From an uncultured Oscillospiraceae bacterium (GTDB lineage: Bacteria; Bacillota; Clostridia; Oscillospirales; Oscillospiraceae), in assembly GCA_947631395.1 (NCBI GenBank), contig CANRLF010000003.1, forward strand, positions 107,179-171,178: 64,000 nt of DNA, given 5' to 3'. Position numbers and translations under genes: made by a program. The notes beneath the pieces were generated by a model. That model worked only from the letters and a program-made list of their open reading frames with translations, was not told the DNA's origin and did no database searches. Positions 30,002 through 43,488 of this stretch are shown here, piece after piece. Positions within the stretch are counted from its first letter, which is position 1, and each line of letters starts with the position of its first letter.

Positions 30002-31276
30002 TCAGTTATTGCTTATCATCTGGTGGATTATATGTCTGTCGGTCTCACGCATACCCTCTCTGGCCACCTCCGATACAGCGCGGATGGTGTCCTCCACGCT
30101 TCTGGCTGTAAGGCCCTCTCCGGATTTAAATTCGCTGTCGTGCATGTACATCTGCATACCAAGTAGCCCCGCCTCCACCGCCGAGGCGATCTTGGCGGCA
30201 CAGCTGGCCTTGGCGCCGTCGCAGAGCATACCTGAGTTTATTCCCAGGGCGTTGACCACCGTGTGTGCCACCTCGTCATAGCCCCCGCCGTAGAGATAGC
30301 ATATCCCCGCTCCGGCACCGGCACCGGCGCTGGTAGCGCCGCAGTAGGCCGACAGACTCCCGATGCCCGTTTTGAGATGTATGGTCACAAGGTTCGAGAC
30401 AAGCAGTGCCCGCAGAAGCTGTTCCTCACTGACGCCGCACTCCCGGGCGTATATTATTACTGGCACACTGGCCGTCAATCCCTGGTTCCCGGAGCCGGAA
30501 TTTATGACCACCGGCTTTTCACAGCCGTTCATCCTTGCGTCAGACCCGGCGGCGGCGTAAGCCTTGGCCCTGTTCTGGACGGAGTTTCCGTAGGATCGTA
30601 TGAGTATCTTGCCGATCTCCGCCCCGTAATGGCCCCGCATACCGGCCTCGGCTATGTCCATGTTCAGCTCTATCTGCCGCTCCAGAGTTTCCCGGACAAG
30701 CTCCAGGTCCACGGAATCCGCAAACTCCACAATGTCCCTGACATTCAGCTTCTCCCGGTCGGAGTCCGTCTGGACCGTGTCCTCCGTAAAGGGCCTGTCC
30801 ACCAGCACCCGGCCGTCGCGCTCCACGCGCACGATGTTCGTATGGGTCCCGACGACGCGCACAAAGGCGCTGTTCTTCCCCCGCCCAACTGTCACCTGTA
30901 TGTCAAAGGGGCACGGCGAGGGCGACTCCGATACGCTTATGGGCACGGTACTCAAAAATCCGTCCATCGCGGACAGATCCTTGTCCTCCACATCCGATAT
31001 GACCTGGAGCTCCCGTCCGGCGTCGCCACAGCATATGCCCACGGCCACAGCTACCTCCAGGCCCCTCCTGCCGCCGGTGTGGGGCACGATGACGCTCTTG
31101 ACGTTCTTTATTATATTTCCGCTGACCAAAAGCTCCACCCGGTCAGGCTCGTCCCCCAATGTTTTTCGGGCCACCGCCCCGGCATAGGCCACCGCGATGG
31201 GCTCCGTACAGCCCATGGCCGGTACAAGCTCCTCCCTGAGTATCCGCACATAGGCGTCGACCGTCTCTTTTTCCAT
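30002..31276 (-). CDS. cyuA: L-cysteine desulfidase, CyuA/UPF0597 family (serine dehydratase-like)
   Basis: The 424-residue product matches the UPF0597 (YhaM) family, whose E. coli member degrades cysteine to pyruvate, ammonia and sulfide with an iron-sulfur cluster. Landmarks: ELVPAMGCTEPIAVAYAGA at the start, NIIKNVKSVIVPHTGG, NSGSGNQGLTASVPVI, YCGATSAGAGAGAGICYLYG and GMLCDGAKASCAAKIASA; the last three include conserved Cys residues. Some members act on other substrates, so the reaction is probable rather than certain. It has its own promoter after the rpoC terminator. Confidence 0.88.
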   Translation of the reverse strand: MEKETVDAYVRILREELVPAMGCTEPIAVAYAGAVARKTLGDEPDRVELLVSGNIIKNVKSVIVPHTGGRRGLEVAVAVGICCGDAGRELQVISDVEDKDLSAMDGFLSTVPISVSESPSPCPFDIQVTVGRGKNSAFVRVVGTHTNIVRVERDGRVLVDRPFTEDTVQTDSDREKLNVRDIVEFADSVDLELVRETLERQIELNMDIAEAGMRGHYGAEIGKILIRSYGNSVQNRAKAYAAAGSDARMNGCEKPVVINSGSGNQGLTASVPVIIYARECGVSEEQLLRALLVSNLVTIHLKTGIGSLSAYCGATSAGAGAGAGICYLYGGGYDEVAHTVVNALGINSGMLCDGAKASCAAKIASAVEAGLLGMQMYMHDSEFKSGEGLTARSVEDTIRAVSEVAREGMRETDRHIIHQMISNN

Positions 31277-31303
31277 GCCCGTCCCCCCTCTGTCTTTTTT
31301 AAT

Positions 31304-31332
31304 ATTATAATTCCGCCGCCCGTCAAAGTCAA
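31304..31332 (-). promoter_or_regulatory. cyuA promoter
   Basis: Minus-strand TTGACT (31332-31327), 17-bp spacer, TATAAT (31309-31304); 28 nt before the cyuA start. Confidence 0.75.
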
Positions 31333-31364
31333 CCGTCCCCCCTCTTCTCCGTAATCAGCAGGGC

Positions 31365-31400
31365 AAAAAGCAGCCGCTCCCACGGGAGCGGCTGCTTTTT
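31365..31400 (-). terminator. rpoBC terminator
   Basis: 17-bp perfect stem (31365-31381 / 31384-31400) with CAGCCGCTCCC core, closed by a tiny loop and ending in TTTTT, 20 nt after rpoC. Confidence 0.92.
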
Positions 31401-31419
31401 AATTATATTTATTTATATC

Positions 31420-35033
<3,614 letters not shown>

Positions 35034-35037
<4 letters not shown>

Positions 35038-38000
35038 ATTTCCTCGTCCTCCTCATCAAAAACATCGGCTTCCCCGTCCTCTTCCTCGTCGTCATAGTCA
35101 GACAGAAGTCCGAAGTCGTCCTCATCGTCCCCGTCCTCCTCGTCAATGTCCACGTCCTCGATGCCGAAGCCGTTGGACTCAAACTCGTCGTCGGAGGAGG
35201 AGTAGCGTTCGTTCTCCACGTCCCTGAAGCCGTGGGCGTATTCGTCCTCCTCATCGTCGCGGAGCTCAATGGGATTACCGGCCTCGTCAAGGACGTTCAC
35301 GTCCAGGCAGAGGGACTGGAGCTCCTTAATAAGGACCTTGAAGGACTCGGGCACACCGGGCTTGGGGATATTGTGGCCCTTGACTATGGCCTCGTAGGTG
35401 CGGACACGGCCCGTCACGTCGTCGGACTTGACAGTCAGTATCTCCTGAAGGGTGTATGCCGCGCCGTAGGCCTCCAGGGCCCAGACCTCCATCTCGCCGA
35501 AACGCTGGCCGCCGAACTGGGCCTTGCCGCCCAGAGGCTGCTGTGTGACAAGCGAGTATGGTCCGGTGGAACGGGCGTGGATCTTGTCGTCCACCAGGTG
35601 GTGGAGCTTGAGGAAGTATACATATCCAACGGTGACCGGGTTATCGAAGGGCTCGCCGGTACGCCCGTCGTATAGGACACTCTTGCCGTCGGTGCGCAGA
35701 CCGGCCTGACCCAGAAGATCCCGGATCTCCCGCTCGTTGGCGCCGTCGAAGATAGGCGTCGCCACCTTCCAGCCGAGAGCCTGGGCGGCGTAGCCCAAGT
35801 GGACCTCCAGCACCTGACCTATATTCATTCGGGACGGAACGCCCAGGGGGTTAAGGACGATGTCAAGGGGCGTACCGTCGGGCATGTAGGGCATATCCTC
35901 CTTGGGGAGTATGCGTGATACAACGCCCTTGTTGCCGTGGCGGCCGGCCATCTTGTCGCCAACGCTTATCTTGCGCTTCTGGGCGATGTAGACCCGGACC
36001 ACCTGATTTACTGAGGGGTTCAGCTCGTCGCCGGCCTCCCTGGTGAACACCTTCACGTCCACCACTATGCCGCTCTCGCCGTGAGGGACCTTAAGAGAGG
36101 TATCCCTGACCTCCCGGGCCTTCTCACCGAAGATGGCCCTCAAAAGCCGCTCCTCGGCGGTAAGATCCGTCTCGCCCTTGGGCGTGACCTTACCCACAAG
36201 TATATCTCCGGCGTGGACCTCCGCGCCGATGGAGATTATGCCGCGCTCGTCAAGATATTTGAGGGAGTCCTCGCCCACGCCGGGGATGTCGCGGGTGATC
36301 TCCTCGGGTCCGAGCTTGGTATCCCGGGCGTCAACCTCGTGCTCCTCGATGTGGATGGATGTGAACACGTCCTCCATGGCAAGGCGCTCATTCAGGAGTA
36401 TGGCGTCCTCGTAGTTGTAGCCCTCCCAGGTCATAAAGCCCACCAGGATGTTCTTGCCCAGGGCCAGCTCGCCGCCTGAGGTGGCGGGGCCGTCGGCCAG
36501 CACGTCCTTGTCCCGCACCCGCTCGCCCACGTCCACTGCGGGACGCTGGTTCACGCAGGTGCCCTGGTTGGAGCGGGAGAATTTTATAAGGTGATAGTCC
36601 TTTATATTTCCGTCGTCATAGCGCACCGTGACGGTGTCGGCGTCGACGTAGGTGACCACGCCGTCGCCCTCAGCCAGGATGGAAACGGCGGAGTCAATGG
36701 CGCACTTGTGCTCGATACCCGTGGCGACGATAGGCGCCTCGGTGACCATGAGGGGCACCGCCTGGCGCTGCATGTTGGCGCCCATTAGGGCGCGGTTGGC
36801 GTCGTCGTTCTGGAGGAAGGGTATCATCGCCGTCGCCACGGACACCATCTGACGGGGGGAAATGTCGATGTAATCCACCCTCTTGCGGTCCACGTCAATG
36901 ATCTCGTCCCTGTGGCGGCAGATTATACGTTGGTTGAGGAGCCTGCCCTCGGCGTCCCTGGGCTCGCTGGCCTGGGCGACGTAGAACTGGTCCTCAGCGT
37001 CGGCGGTGAGATATTCCACCTCATCGGTGACCTTGCCGGTCTCCTTATCGACCTTCTGATAGGGCGCCACAAGGAAGCCGTACTCGTTGACCTTGGCGTA
37101 GCTCGCAAGGTAAGATATAAGTCCGATGTTGGGTCCCTCAGGGGTCTCCACCGGGCACATGCGGCCGTAGTGGCTATAATGGACGTCGCGGACGTCGAAG
37201 GACGCGCGCTCTCTGGAAAGTCCCCCGGGGCCCAGGGCGGAAAGGCGCCTCTTGTGGGTGAGCTCCGCTAAGGGGTTATTCTGATCCATGAACTGCGAAA
37301 GCGGCGAGGAGCCGAAGAACTCCTTTATGGCCGCGGTCACAGGCCGTATATTTATAAGGCTCTGGGGTGTGATGACGTCGTTGTCCTGAAGGGTCATGCG
37401 CTCGCGGATGACCCTCTCCATCCTGGAAAAGCCCACGCGGAACTGGTTCTGCAGGAGCTCTCCCACGGACCTTAAACGCCTGTTGCCCAGGTGGTCGATG
37501 TCGTCCACGTTGCCCGCTCCGTGGGCCAGGGTGTTGAGGTAGTTGACGCTGGCAAATATGTCGTCGGGGATGATGAACTTGGGCACCAGAAGCGCCATTT
37601 TCTCCCGGATGGCCTCCTTCAGCTCCTCGCCGGAGTATTTGTCCATGAGGTCCTTCAGCACCAACCAGCGCACCCGCTCCTTGAGCCCCAGCTCTTTAAG
37701 GGGATCGAAGTCCACGAACCTGTCGAGCCACACCATGCCATTGGAGAACACCTTCACCTCGTGACCGGCCTCGGCCTCGACGAAGGCCTCGATAATGCCG
37801 AGCTTATCAAGCTCCTCGGCGCGCTTGCGGCTTATTACCTCACCGGCCTCGGCCACGATCTCGCCCGTCAGGGGGTCGGCGATGGGCCGGGTGAGCTTCT
37901 TGCCGATGATACGCGTCCAGACCGCCAGCTTCTTGTTGAACTTATAACGGCCGGCGATGGATATGTCGTACCTTCTCGGGTCGAAGAACAGGTTATAGAG

Positions 38001-38822
38001 CAGCGTCTCGGCGGAGTCGATGGTGGGGGGATCGCCCGGGCGGAGCTTGCGGTAGATCTCAAGTAGCGACTCCTCACGGGTGCGGCAGGCGTCCTTCTCA
38101 ATGGTGGAGGTCATACGCTCATCCTGCCCGAAGATCTCGGCAAGCTTCTCGTTGGTGTCGGCGCCCATCTCCGCGCCTGAGGCGGACAGCCACGTATTTG
38201 GATCGTCGGTGCGAAGTCCGCAGGCCCTCAAAAAGCATGTTATGGGGAGCTTGCGGTTCTTGTCGATGCGGACGTTGAACATATCCTGGGCGTCCGTCTC
38301 ATACTCCAGCCACGCGCCGCGGTAGGGTATGACCGTGGTGGCGTAGATGGGCGTGCCGGTCTTGTCCAAGCTGCGCTCATAATAGACGCCGGGCGAGCGA
38401 ATGATCTGGGATACGATGACACGCTCCGCGCCGTTGATGACAAAGGTGCCGCCGTCGGTCATTATGGGGAAGTCCCCCATAAAGATCTCCTGCTCCTTTA
38501 TCTCCTCGGTCTCCTTGTTGCGCAGACACACGCTGACCCTGATGGGGGCGGCATAGGTCACGTCCCTGGCCTTGCACTCCTCCACGGAGTACTTGGGCTG
38601 CTCGTCCATCCGGTAATCAAGGAAGGTGAGCTCCAGATTTCCCGTGTAGTCGGTAATGGCCGCCACGTCCTTGAACACGTCCCGAAGCCCGGTCTCCAAA
38701 AACCAGTTGTAGGAATCCTTCTGGATCTCCAGAAGATTTGGCATCTCCTGGACCTCCTGCGACTTGGCAAAACTCTTTCGCAGGGTCTTGCCGTACCATA
38801 CATCCTTTGGCACTGACTTCAC
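35034..38822 (-). CDS. rpoB: RNA polymerase beta subunit with acidic C-terminal tail
   Basis: 1262 residues. The rifampicin-pocket segment [20 protein letters not shown] (around residue 510) has the wild-type susceptible residues at the D516, H526 and S531 equivalents. The C-terminal [12 protein letters not shown] clamp contact is followed by a roughly 75-residue extension rich in Asp/Glu (for example [14 protein letters not shown]), longer and more acidic than in E. coli or B. subtilis. AGGAG precedes the ATG. rplL is not upstream; a tRNA gene is. Confidence 0.98.
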
Positions 38823-38991
38823 TCCTTATTGTTGTTTCCCCTACTCCCCGCCCGTCGTTGATACTCCCGGGTGAGTTGTAAAATTCTTTGTGTACGCTAT
38901 TGATTTTTTCTCCCATTTTGTGCTATTATTAGCGGGAAGATAAAAATAATGGATAGGTAGCCCCATTCGATGGGGGACATAAAATCAGTTT

Positions 38992-39021
38992 ATTATACCA
39001 AGAATATATTGTCAATGTCAA
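38992..39021 (-). promoter_or_regulatory. rpoBC promoter
   Basis: Minus-strand TTGACA (39021-39016), 18-bp spacer, TATAAT (38997-38992). A second TTGACA sits 6 bp closer (12-bp spacer, unlikely used). The leader is about 165 nt and contains a CCCCAT/ATGGGG hairpin (38961-38975). Confidence 0.75.
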
Positions 39022-39064
39022 CCCCTTTGAGAAAATTTTTCTTCTTAAAAGGGGAATTTTTATG

Positions 39065-39092
39065 TTGACAAACAAAAAGTTTCTGCTATAAT
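39065..39092 (+). promoter_or_regulatory. tRNA-Leu promoter
   Basis: TTGACA (39065-39070), 16-bp spacer, TATAAT (39087-39092), ending 12 nt before the mature tRNA 5' end. Both elements match consensus exactly. Confidence 0.85.
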
Positions 39093-39104
39093 ATCTATTG
39101 CTTT

Positions 39105-39189
39105 GCGAGAGTGCTGGAATAGGCAGACAGGCACGTTTGAGGTGCGTGTGTCGAATGACGTGTGAGTTCAAGTCTCATCTCTCGCACCA
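39105..39189 (+). tRNA. tRNA-Leu (anticodon GAG)
   Basis: 85-nt type II tRNA. Acceptor GCGAGAG pairs with CTCTCGC, with discriminator A and encoded CCA. The D-loop has TAGGCAGA, the anticodon loop is TTGAGGT between CACGT and GCGTG, a long variable arm is present, and the T-loop is GTTCAAGTC. The anticodon reads CUU/CUC. Confidence 0.95.
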
Positions 39190-39195
39190 AGTAAG

Positions 39196-39228
39196 AAAGT
39201 CCCGTAACCACAACGGTTACGGGACTTT
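39196..39228 (+). terminator. tRNA-Leu terminator
   Basis: Perfect 14-bp stem AAAGTCCCGTAACC / GGTTACGGGACTTT with a 5-nt loop, followed by TCCTTT. Confidence 0.9.
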
Positions 39229-39232
39229 TCCT

Positions 39233-39360
39233 TTATTCCCAAGCCTTCCCCTCGGCATCAAACTCGTCCATCAACCCCATAGCCGCCGCGAATACCTCAT
39301 TTACCGTTTCCTCGCCGTTTTCTGTATCCCCGATAAAAGAGGTGTCTTTGCTCCGTGGGG
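39233..39360 (-). pseudogene. Possible gene remnant downstream of the DUF2974 gene
   Basis: About 40 codons on the minus strand end at a TAA (39233) and read like a genuine acidic protein C-terminus (GDTENGEETVNEVFAAAMGL, then MDEFDAEGKAWE). I see no start codon with a ribosome site, and upstream in the same frame it runs into the DUF2974 gene out of phase. It could be a decayed gene or the end of a frame-shifted fusion. Confidence 0.3.
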
Positions 39361-39390
39361 AATGGGAAAGGCCGTTCGGGTGGGGGGCTT

Positions 39391-40503
39391 TTATTTTTGG
39401 GGGTGTTTGTCGGGGCGGTCGGGTTTGGCGGTGCGGGTGGCGTTGCGGGCGAGCATTTTCAGGGACTCGATGACGGCTTTTCTTGTGGTCTCGTCCATGT
39501 TGCCCACGGAGCGCGCCATGCTCAGGGCGGAGTCGAGCCAATTTTCTCGCATCTCGTGGAGGGTGTGGGCGTTGGTGTTCTCCATCACGGTATAGATGGC
39601 GTTGGCGAACTGCTCGAACTGCTCCGGGGTCATCTCGGCGATCCAGCCCTTCATGGCGGAGTCCACGAATCTGCTGCCGCCGGTGACGGTGCCCAGGTTC
39701 ACAAATCTCGCGCCGCGGACGCACCAGGAGTAGACGTCGTGCTGGTGGAGGCCGGTCTCGCCGCTGTGGACGACGATCGACTCCTCCCCGTGGCCCAGGA
39801 GCATACCGACAACGGAGGACTGGGGGATGAAGGTATGTATTTTGGGACAGATGGCCTGATAGCCGGGGCTTTTCAGGATGTCCTCGAAAAATCCGGGGCC
39901 GTCATAGTTGAATATGGCCTCGACGCGGCTCTGGATCTCCTCACCGCAGAAGGCCCCGGCGTACACCGCCAGGTTGCCGCCCTTGGAGTGGCCGCCCAAT
40001 ATGAGGCGGCCCTTCACCTTTGACGCCACGCGCCGGAGGTAGTCCACCGCCAGGAGCTGGCCGGGTATGGGGCACAGGTAGGACATGTTCAGGTCCTCCT
40101 TCCACCCGACGATGGTGTTGTCCGTGCCGCGGAACACCACGAAATACATGCTGTCGGAGAGCTTCACCGTGACGGCGGAGAACTGGGTCTCTATCTTCTC
40201 GTCGAATTTCTCCTCAAAATACCCGACCTCAAGGTTGCCGAACCGGCGGCTGGGGGCCATGGCGGCCATGAGCTCCTCGTCGCGGAACTTCCAGCGGCCG
40301 TCGAAGGCGGGATTTCCAAGAGACTTATTGGCGAGCTCACGCACCGGACGCATACTGTCCCTGGGCGGGTCGTCCAGGTACTCAAAGGGCACATAGGAAA
40401 ACCGGGCCATCACGGCCCCGTCGACCTCGTTGAGCCCGTCCGCCTCCATGGGCAGGTCCCCGCGCCAGTCAATATAATCAAGGATGTTAAGTACGTCTTC
40501 CAT
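39391..40503 (-). CDS. DUF2974 (Mbeg1-like) alpha/beta hydrolase
   Basis: The 370-residue product has a lipase-like core: FVVFRGTDNT (oxyanion region), GHSKGGNLAVYAGA with a nucleophile Ser in GHSKGG, then NYDGPGF and SSVVGMLLGHGE typical of DUF2974. The C-terminal 90 residues form a helical domain ending in a basic tail. No signal peptide is seen. The physiological substrate is unknown. It follows ppdK on the same strand after a terminator, so it probably has its own promoter in 40504-40600. Confidence 0.85.
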   Translation of the reverse strand: MEDVLNILDYIDWRGDLPMEADGLNEVDGAVMARFSYVPFEYLDDPPRDSMRPVRELANKSLGNPAFDGRWKFRDEELMAAMAPSRRFGNLEVGYFEEKFDEKIETQFSAVTVKLSDSMYFVVFRGTDNTIVGWKEDLNMSYLCPIPGQLLAVDYLRRVASKVKGRLILGGHSKGGNLAVYAGAFCGEEIQSRVEAIFNYDGPGFFEDILKSPGYQAICPKIHTFIPQSSVVGMLLGHGEESIVVHSGETGLHQHDVYSWCVRGARFVNLGTVTGGSRFVDSAMKGWIAEMTPEQFEQFANAIYTVMENTNAHTLHEMRENWLDSALSMARSVGNMDETTRKAVIESLKMLARNATRTAKPDRPDKHPQK

Positions 40504-40608
40504 ACCCGCGCCTCCCGTTTAAGCTTTATAATTTATAAGAATAGTACCACTTTTCGGCTGATAATACAAGGGAAAAAGGGTTGATGATGACCGGGTGAAA
40601 TAAAAGGG

Positions 40609-40640
40609 CCCGGGCTTGAGATCTCGGTCTCAAGCCCGGG
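40609..40640 (-). terminator. ppdK terminator
   Basis: 13-bp stem CCCGGGCTTGAGA / TCTCAAGCCCGGG. On the minus strand it is followed by CCCTTTTATTT, 65 nt after the ppdK stop. Confidence 0.85.
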
Positions 40641-40704
40641 TTTGTGGGTCGTACCTGCCGGAAAGGGCGCCGGGCCCGTCCGGCGGGACAGATCTATCGT
40701 TTTC

Positions 40705-43338
40705 TCAGCCCTTGATCGCGGCCTGGGCGGCGGCGAGGCGGGCGATGGGGACGCGGAAGGGGGAGCAACTGACATAGTCGAGGCCGATCTGGTGGCAAAA
40801 CTCCACGCTGGAGGGGTCGCCGCCGTGCTCGCCGCAGATGCCCACATGGAGCTTGGGGTTCACGGGACGGCCCAGCTCTATGGCCATCTTCATAAGCTTG
40901 CCAACACCGACCTGGTCCAGCTTGGCGAACGGGTCGCTCTCGAAGATCTTGGCGTCATAGTAGGCGTTCAGGAACTTGCCGGCGTCGTCACGGCTGAAGC
41001 CGTAGGTCATCTGCGTAAGGTCGTTGGTGCCGAAGCAGAAGAAGTCGGCCTCCTTCGCGATGTCGTCGGCGGTGAGGGCGGCGCGGGGGATCTCGATCAT
41101 GGTGCCGACCTGATATTTAAGGCTGACGCCGGCGTTGGCGATCTCCTCGTCCGCGGTCTTGACCACGAAGTCCTTGACGTACTTGAGCTCCTTGACCTCG
41201 CCAACCAGCGGGATCATAATCTCGGGCTCCACGTTCCAGTCGGGGTGCTTGGCCTGGACGTTGATGGCGGCGCGGATGACGGCACGGGTCTGCATTACGG
41301 CGATCTCGGGATAGGTGACGGCCAGACGGCAGCCACGGTGACCCATCATGGGGTTGAACTCGTGGAGGGAGGCGATAAGGGCCTTGATGGTCTCGACGCT
41401 CTTGCCCTGGGCCTTCGCCAAGATCTCAATATCGGCCTCCTCAGTGGGGACGAACTCGTGGAGAGGAGGATCCAGGAAGCGGATGCAGACGGGGGTGCCC
41501 TCAAGAGCCTCATAAAGGCCCTCGAAGTCGGCCTGCTGCATGGGCAGGATCTTGGCAAGGGCGGCCTCGCGCTCCTCCACGGTCTCGGAGCAGATCATCT
41601 CACGGAAGGCGTCGATACGGCCGTCGCCGAAGAACATGTGCTCGGTGCGGCAAAGGCCGATGCCCTCGGCGCCCAGCTCGCGGGCCTTCTTGGCGTCCGC
41701 GGGGGTGTCGGCGTTGGTGCGGACCTTCAGCTTGCGGTACTTGTCGGCCCAGCCCATGATACGTCCGAAGTAGCCGGAGATGGTGGCGTCCACGGTGGGG
41801 ATGATGCCGTCGTAGATGTTACCGGTGGAGCCGTCGATGGAGATGGCGTCGCCCTCGTGATATGTCTTGCCGGCCAGGGTGAACTTCTTGTTGGCCTCGT
41901 CCATATTTATCTCGCCGCAACCGGAGACGCAGCACTTGCCCATGCCGCGGGCCACAACAGCCGCGTGGGAGGTCATGCCGCCGCGGACGGTCAGGATGCC
42001 CTGGGCGGCCTTCATGCCCTCGATGTCCTCGGGGCTGGTCTCAAGGCGGACAAGGACGACCTTCTCGCCACGGGACTTCCACTCCTTGGCGTCCTCGGCG
42101 GTGAATACCACCTTGCCGCAGGCGGCGCCGGGGCTGGCGCCCAGGCCACGGCCGATGGCCTCGGCCTTCTTCAGGGCGGCGGGGTCAAACTGGGGATGGA
42201 GAAGGGTATCCAGGTTCCTGGGGTCGATCATGGACACGGCCTTCTTCTCGTCGATCATGCCCTCGTCCACCAGGTCGCAGGCGATCTTCAGGGCGGCGGG
42301 GGCGGTGCGCTTGCCGTTGCGGCACTGGAGCATGTAGAGCTTGCCGTTCTCCACGGTGAACTCCATGTCCTGCATGTCGCGGTAGTGCTCCTCAAGGATG
42401 TTGCAGACCTTGACGAACTGGGCGTATGCCTCGGGGAACTTCTCCTCCATCTGGGCGATGGGCATGGGGGTGCGGACACCGGCCACAACGTCCTCGCCCT
42501 GGGCGTTGGTGAGGAACTCGCCCATGAGCTTCTTCTCGCCGGTGGCGGGGTCACGGGTGAAGGCCACGCCGGTGCCGGAGTTGTCGTTCAGGTTGCCGAA
42601 CACCATGGGCATCACGTTGACGGCGGTGCCCCAGGAGTAGGGTATGTCGTTATCGCGGCGGTACACGTTGGCGCGAGGGTTGTCCCAGCTACGGAACACC
42701 GCGCGGATGGCTTCGTAAAGCTGTACCTGGGGATCGGAGGGGAAGTCCTGGCCCAGCTGCTTTTTGTACTCGGCCTTGAACTCAGTGGCCAGCTCCTTGA
42801 GGTCGGCGGCGGTGAGCTCCACGTCGAACTTCACGCCCTTGCGCTCCTTCATCTGGTCGATGAGCTGCTCGAAGTACTTCTTGCCCACCTCCATGACCAC
42901 GTCGGAGAACATCTGGATGAAGCGGCGATAGGAGTCATAGACGAACCGCTCGAACTTGGGGTCGGGGTTGCCGGCGATCATGGCGGCGACAACGTCGTCG
43001 TTGAGACCAAGGTTCAGGATGGTGTCCATCATGCCGGGCATGGAGGCCCTGGCGCCGGAGCGGACGGAAACAAGCAGGGGGTTCTTCAGATCCCCGAACT
43101 TCTTGCCGTTCATCTCCTCCATCTTCTTCACGTACTGGTTGACCTCGGCCATGATCTCATCATTGATCTGGCGGCCATCCTCATAGTACTGGGTGCAGGC
43201 CTCGGTGGTGATGGTGAAGCCCTGGGGGACAGGCAGGCCGATGTTGGTCATCTCGGCCAGGTTCGCGCCCTTTCCGCCAAGGAGCTCACGCATGTTGGCG
43301 TTGCCTTCGGAGAACAGGTAGACGTACTTTTTTGCCAT
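40705..43338 (-). CDS. ppdK: Pyruvate, phosphate dikinase
   Basis: Interconverts pyruvate, ATP and Pi with PEP, AMP and PPi; in anaerobes it works in glycolysis or gluconeogenesis. 877 residues. The N-terminal ATP-grasp domain opens KYVYLFSEGNANMRELLGGK. The phosphohistidine domain has GGMTSHAAVVARGMGK with catalytic His near 456. The C-terminal barrel has GLCRTEHMFF and GTNDLTQMTYG with the CGEHGGDP catalytic Cys loop. GAAGGA precedes the ATG. Length and motifs are complete. Confidence 0.98.
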   Translation of the reverse strand: MAKKYVYLFSEGNANMRELLGGKGANLAEMTNIGLPVPQGFTITTEACTQYYEDGRQINDEIMAEVNQYVKKMEEMNGKKFGDLKNPLLVSVRSGARASMPGMMDTILNLGLNDDVVAAMIAGNPDPKFERFVYDSYRRFIQMFSDVVMEVGKKYFEQLIDQMKERKGVKFDVELTAADLKELATEFKAEYKKQLGQDFPSDPQVQLYEAIRAVFRSWDNPRANVYRRDNDIPYSWGTAVNVMPMVFGNLNDNSGTGVAFTRDPATGEKKLMGEFLTNAQGEDVVAGVRTPMPIAQMEEKFPEAYAQFVKVCNILEEHYRDMQDMEFTVENGKLYMLQCRNGKRTAPAALKIACDLVDEGMIDEKKAVSMIDPRNLDTLLHPQFDPAALKKAEAIGRGLGASPGAACGKVVFTAEDAKEWKSRGEKVVLVRLETSPEDIEGMKAAQGILTVRGGMTSHAAVVARGMGKCCVSGCGEINMDEANKKFTLAGKTYHEGDAISIDGSTGNIYDGIIPTVDATISGYFGRIMGWADKYRKLKVRTNADTPADAKKARELGAEGIGLCRTEHMFFGDGRIDAFREMICSETVEEREAALAKILPMQQADFEGLYEALEGTPVCIRFLDPPLHEFVPTEEADIEILAKAQGKSVETIKALIASLHEFNPMMGHRGCRLAVTYPEIAVMQTRAVIRAAINVQAKHPDWNVEPEIMIPLVGEVKELKYVKDFVVKTADEEIANAGVSLKYQVGTMIEIPRAALTADDIAKEADFFCFGTNDLTQMTYGFSRDDAGKFLNAYYDAKIFESDPFAKLDQVGVGKLMKMAIELGRPVNPKLHVGICGEHGGDPSSVEFCHQIGLDYVSCSPFRVPIARLAAAQAAIKG

Positions 43339-43401
43339 TTGTGTATCCTTCCTCGTATAAAAATTTTTGTTTTTTTATCTTCTTGCAAAAAACCGCTAAT
43401 T

Positions 43402-43430
43402 ATTATATCAGCACGGAGCGTATTTTTCAA
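43402..43430 (-). promoter_or_regulatory. ppdK promoter
   Basis: Minus-strand TTGAAA (43430-43425), 17-bp spacer, TATAAT (43407-43402), about 60 nt upstream of the start. Confidence 0.7.
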
Positions 43431-43488
43431 GCGTTGCGCAGGAAAAATTTCAATAAATCAGGGGCCGGAGCTTTCCGGTCCCGGTTTT

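Noticed and set aside
37250..37330. Rifampicin-resistance substitution in rpoB
   Set aside because: The pocket residues equivalent to D516, H526 and S531 are wild type.
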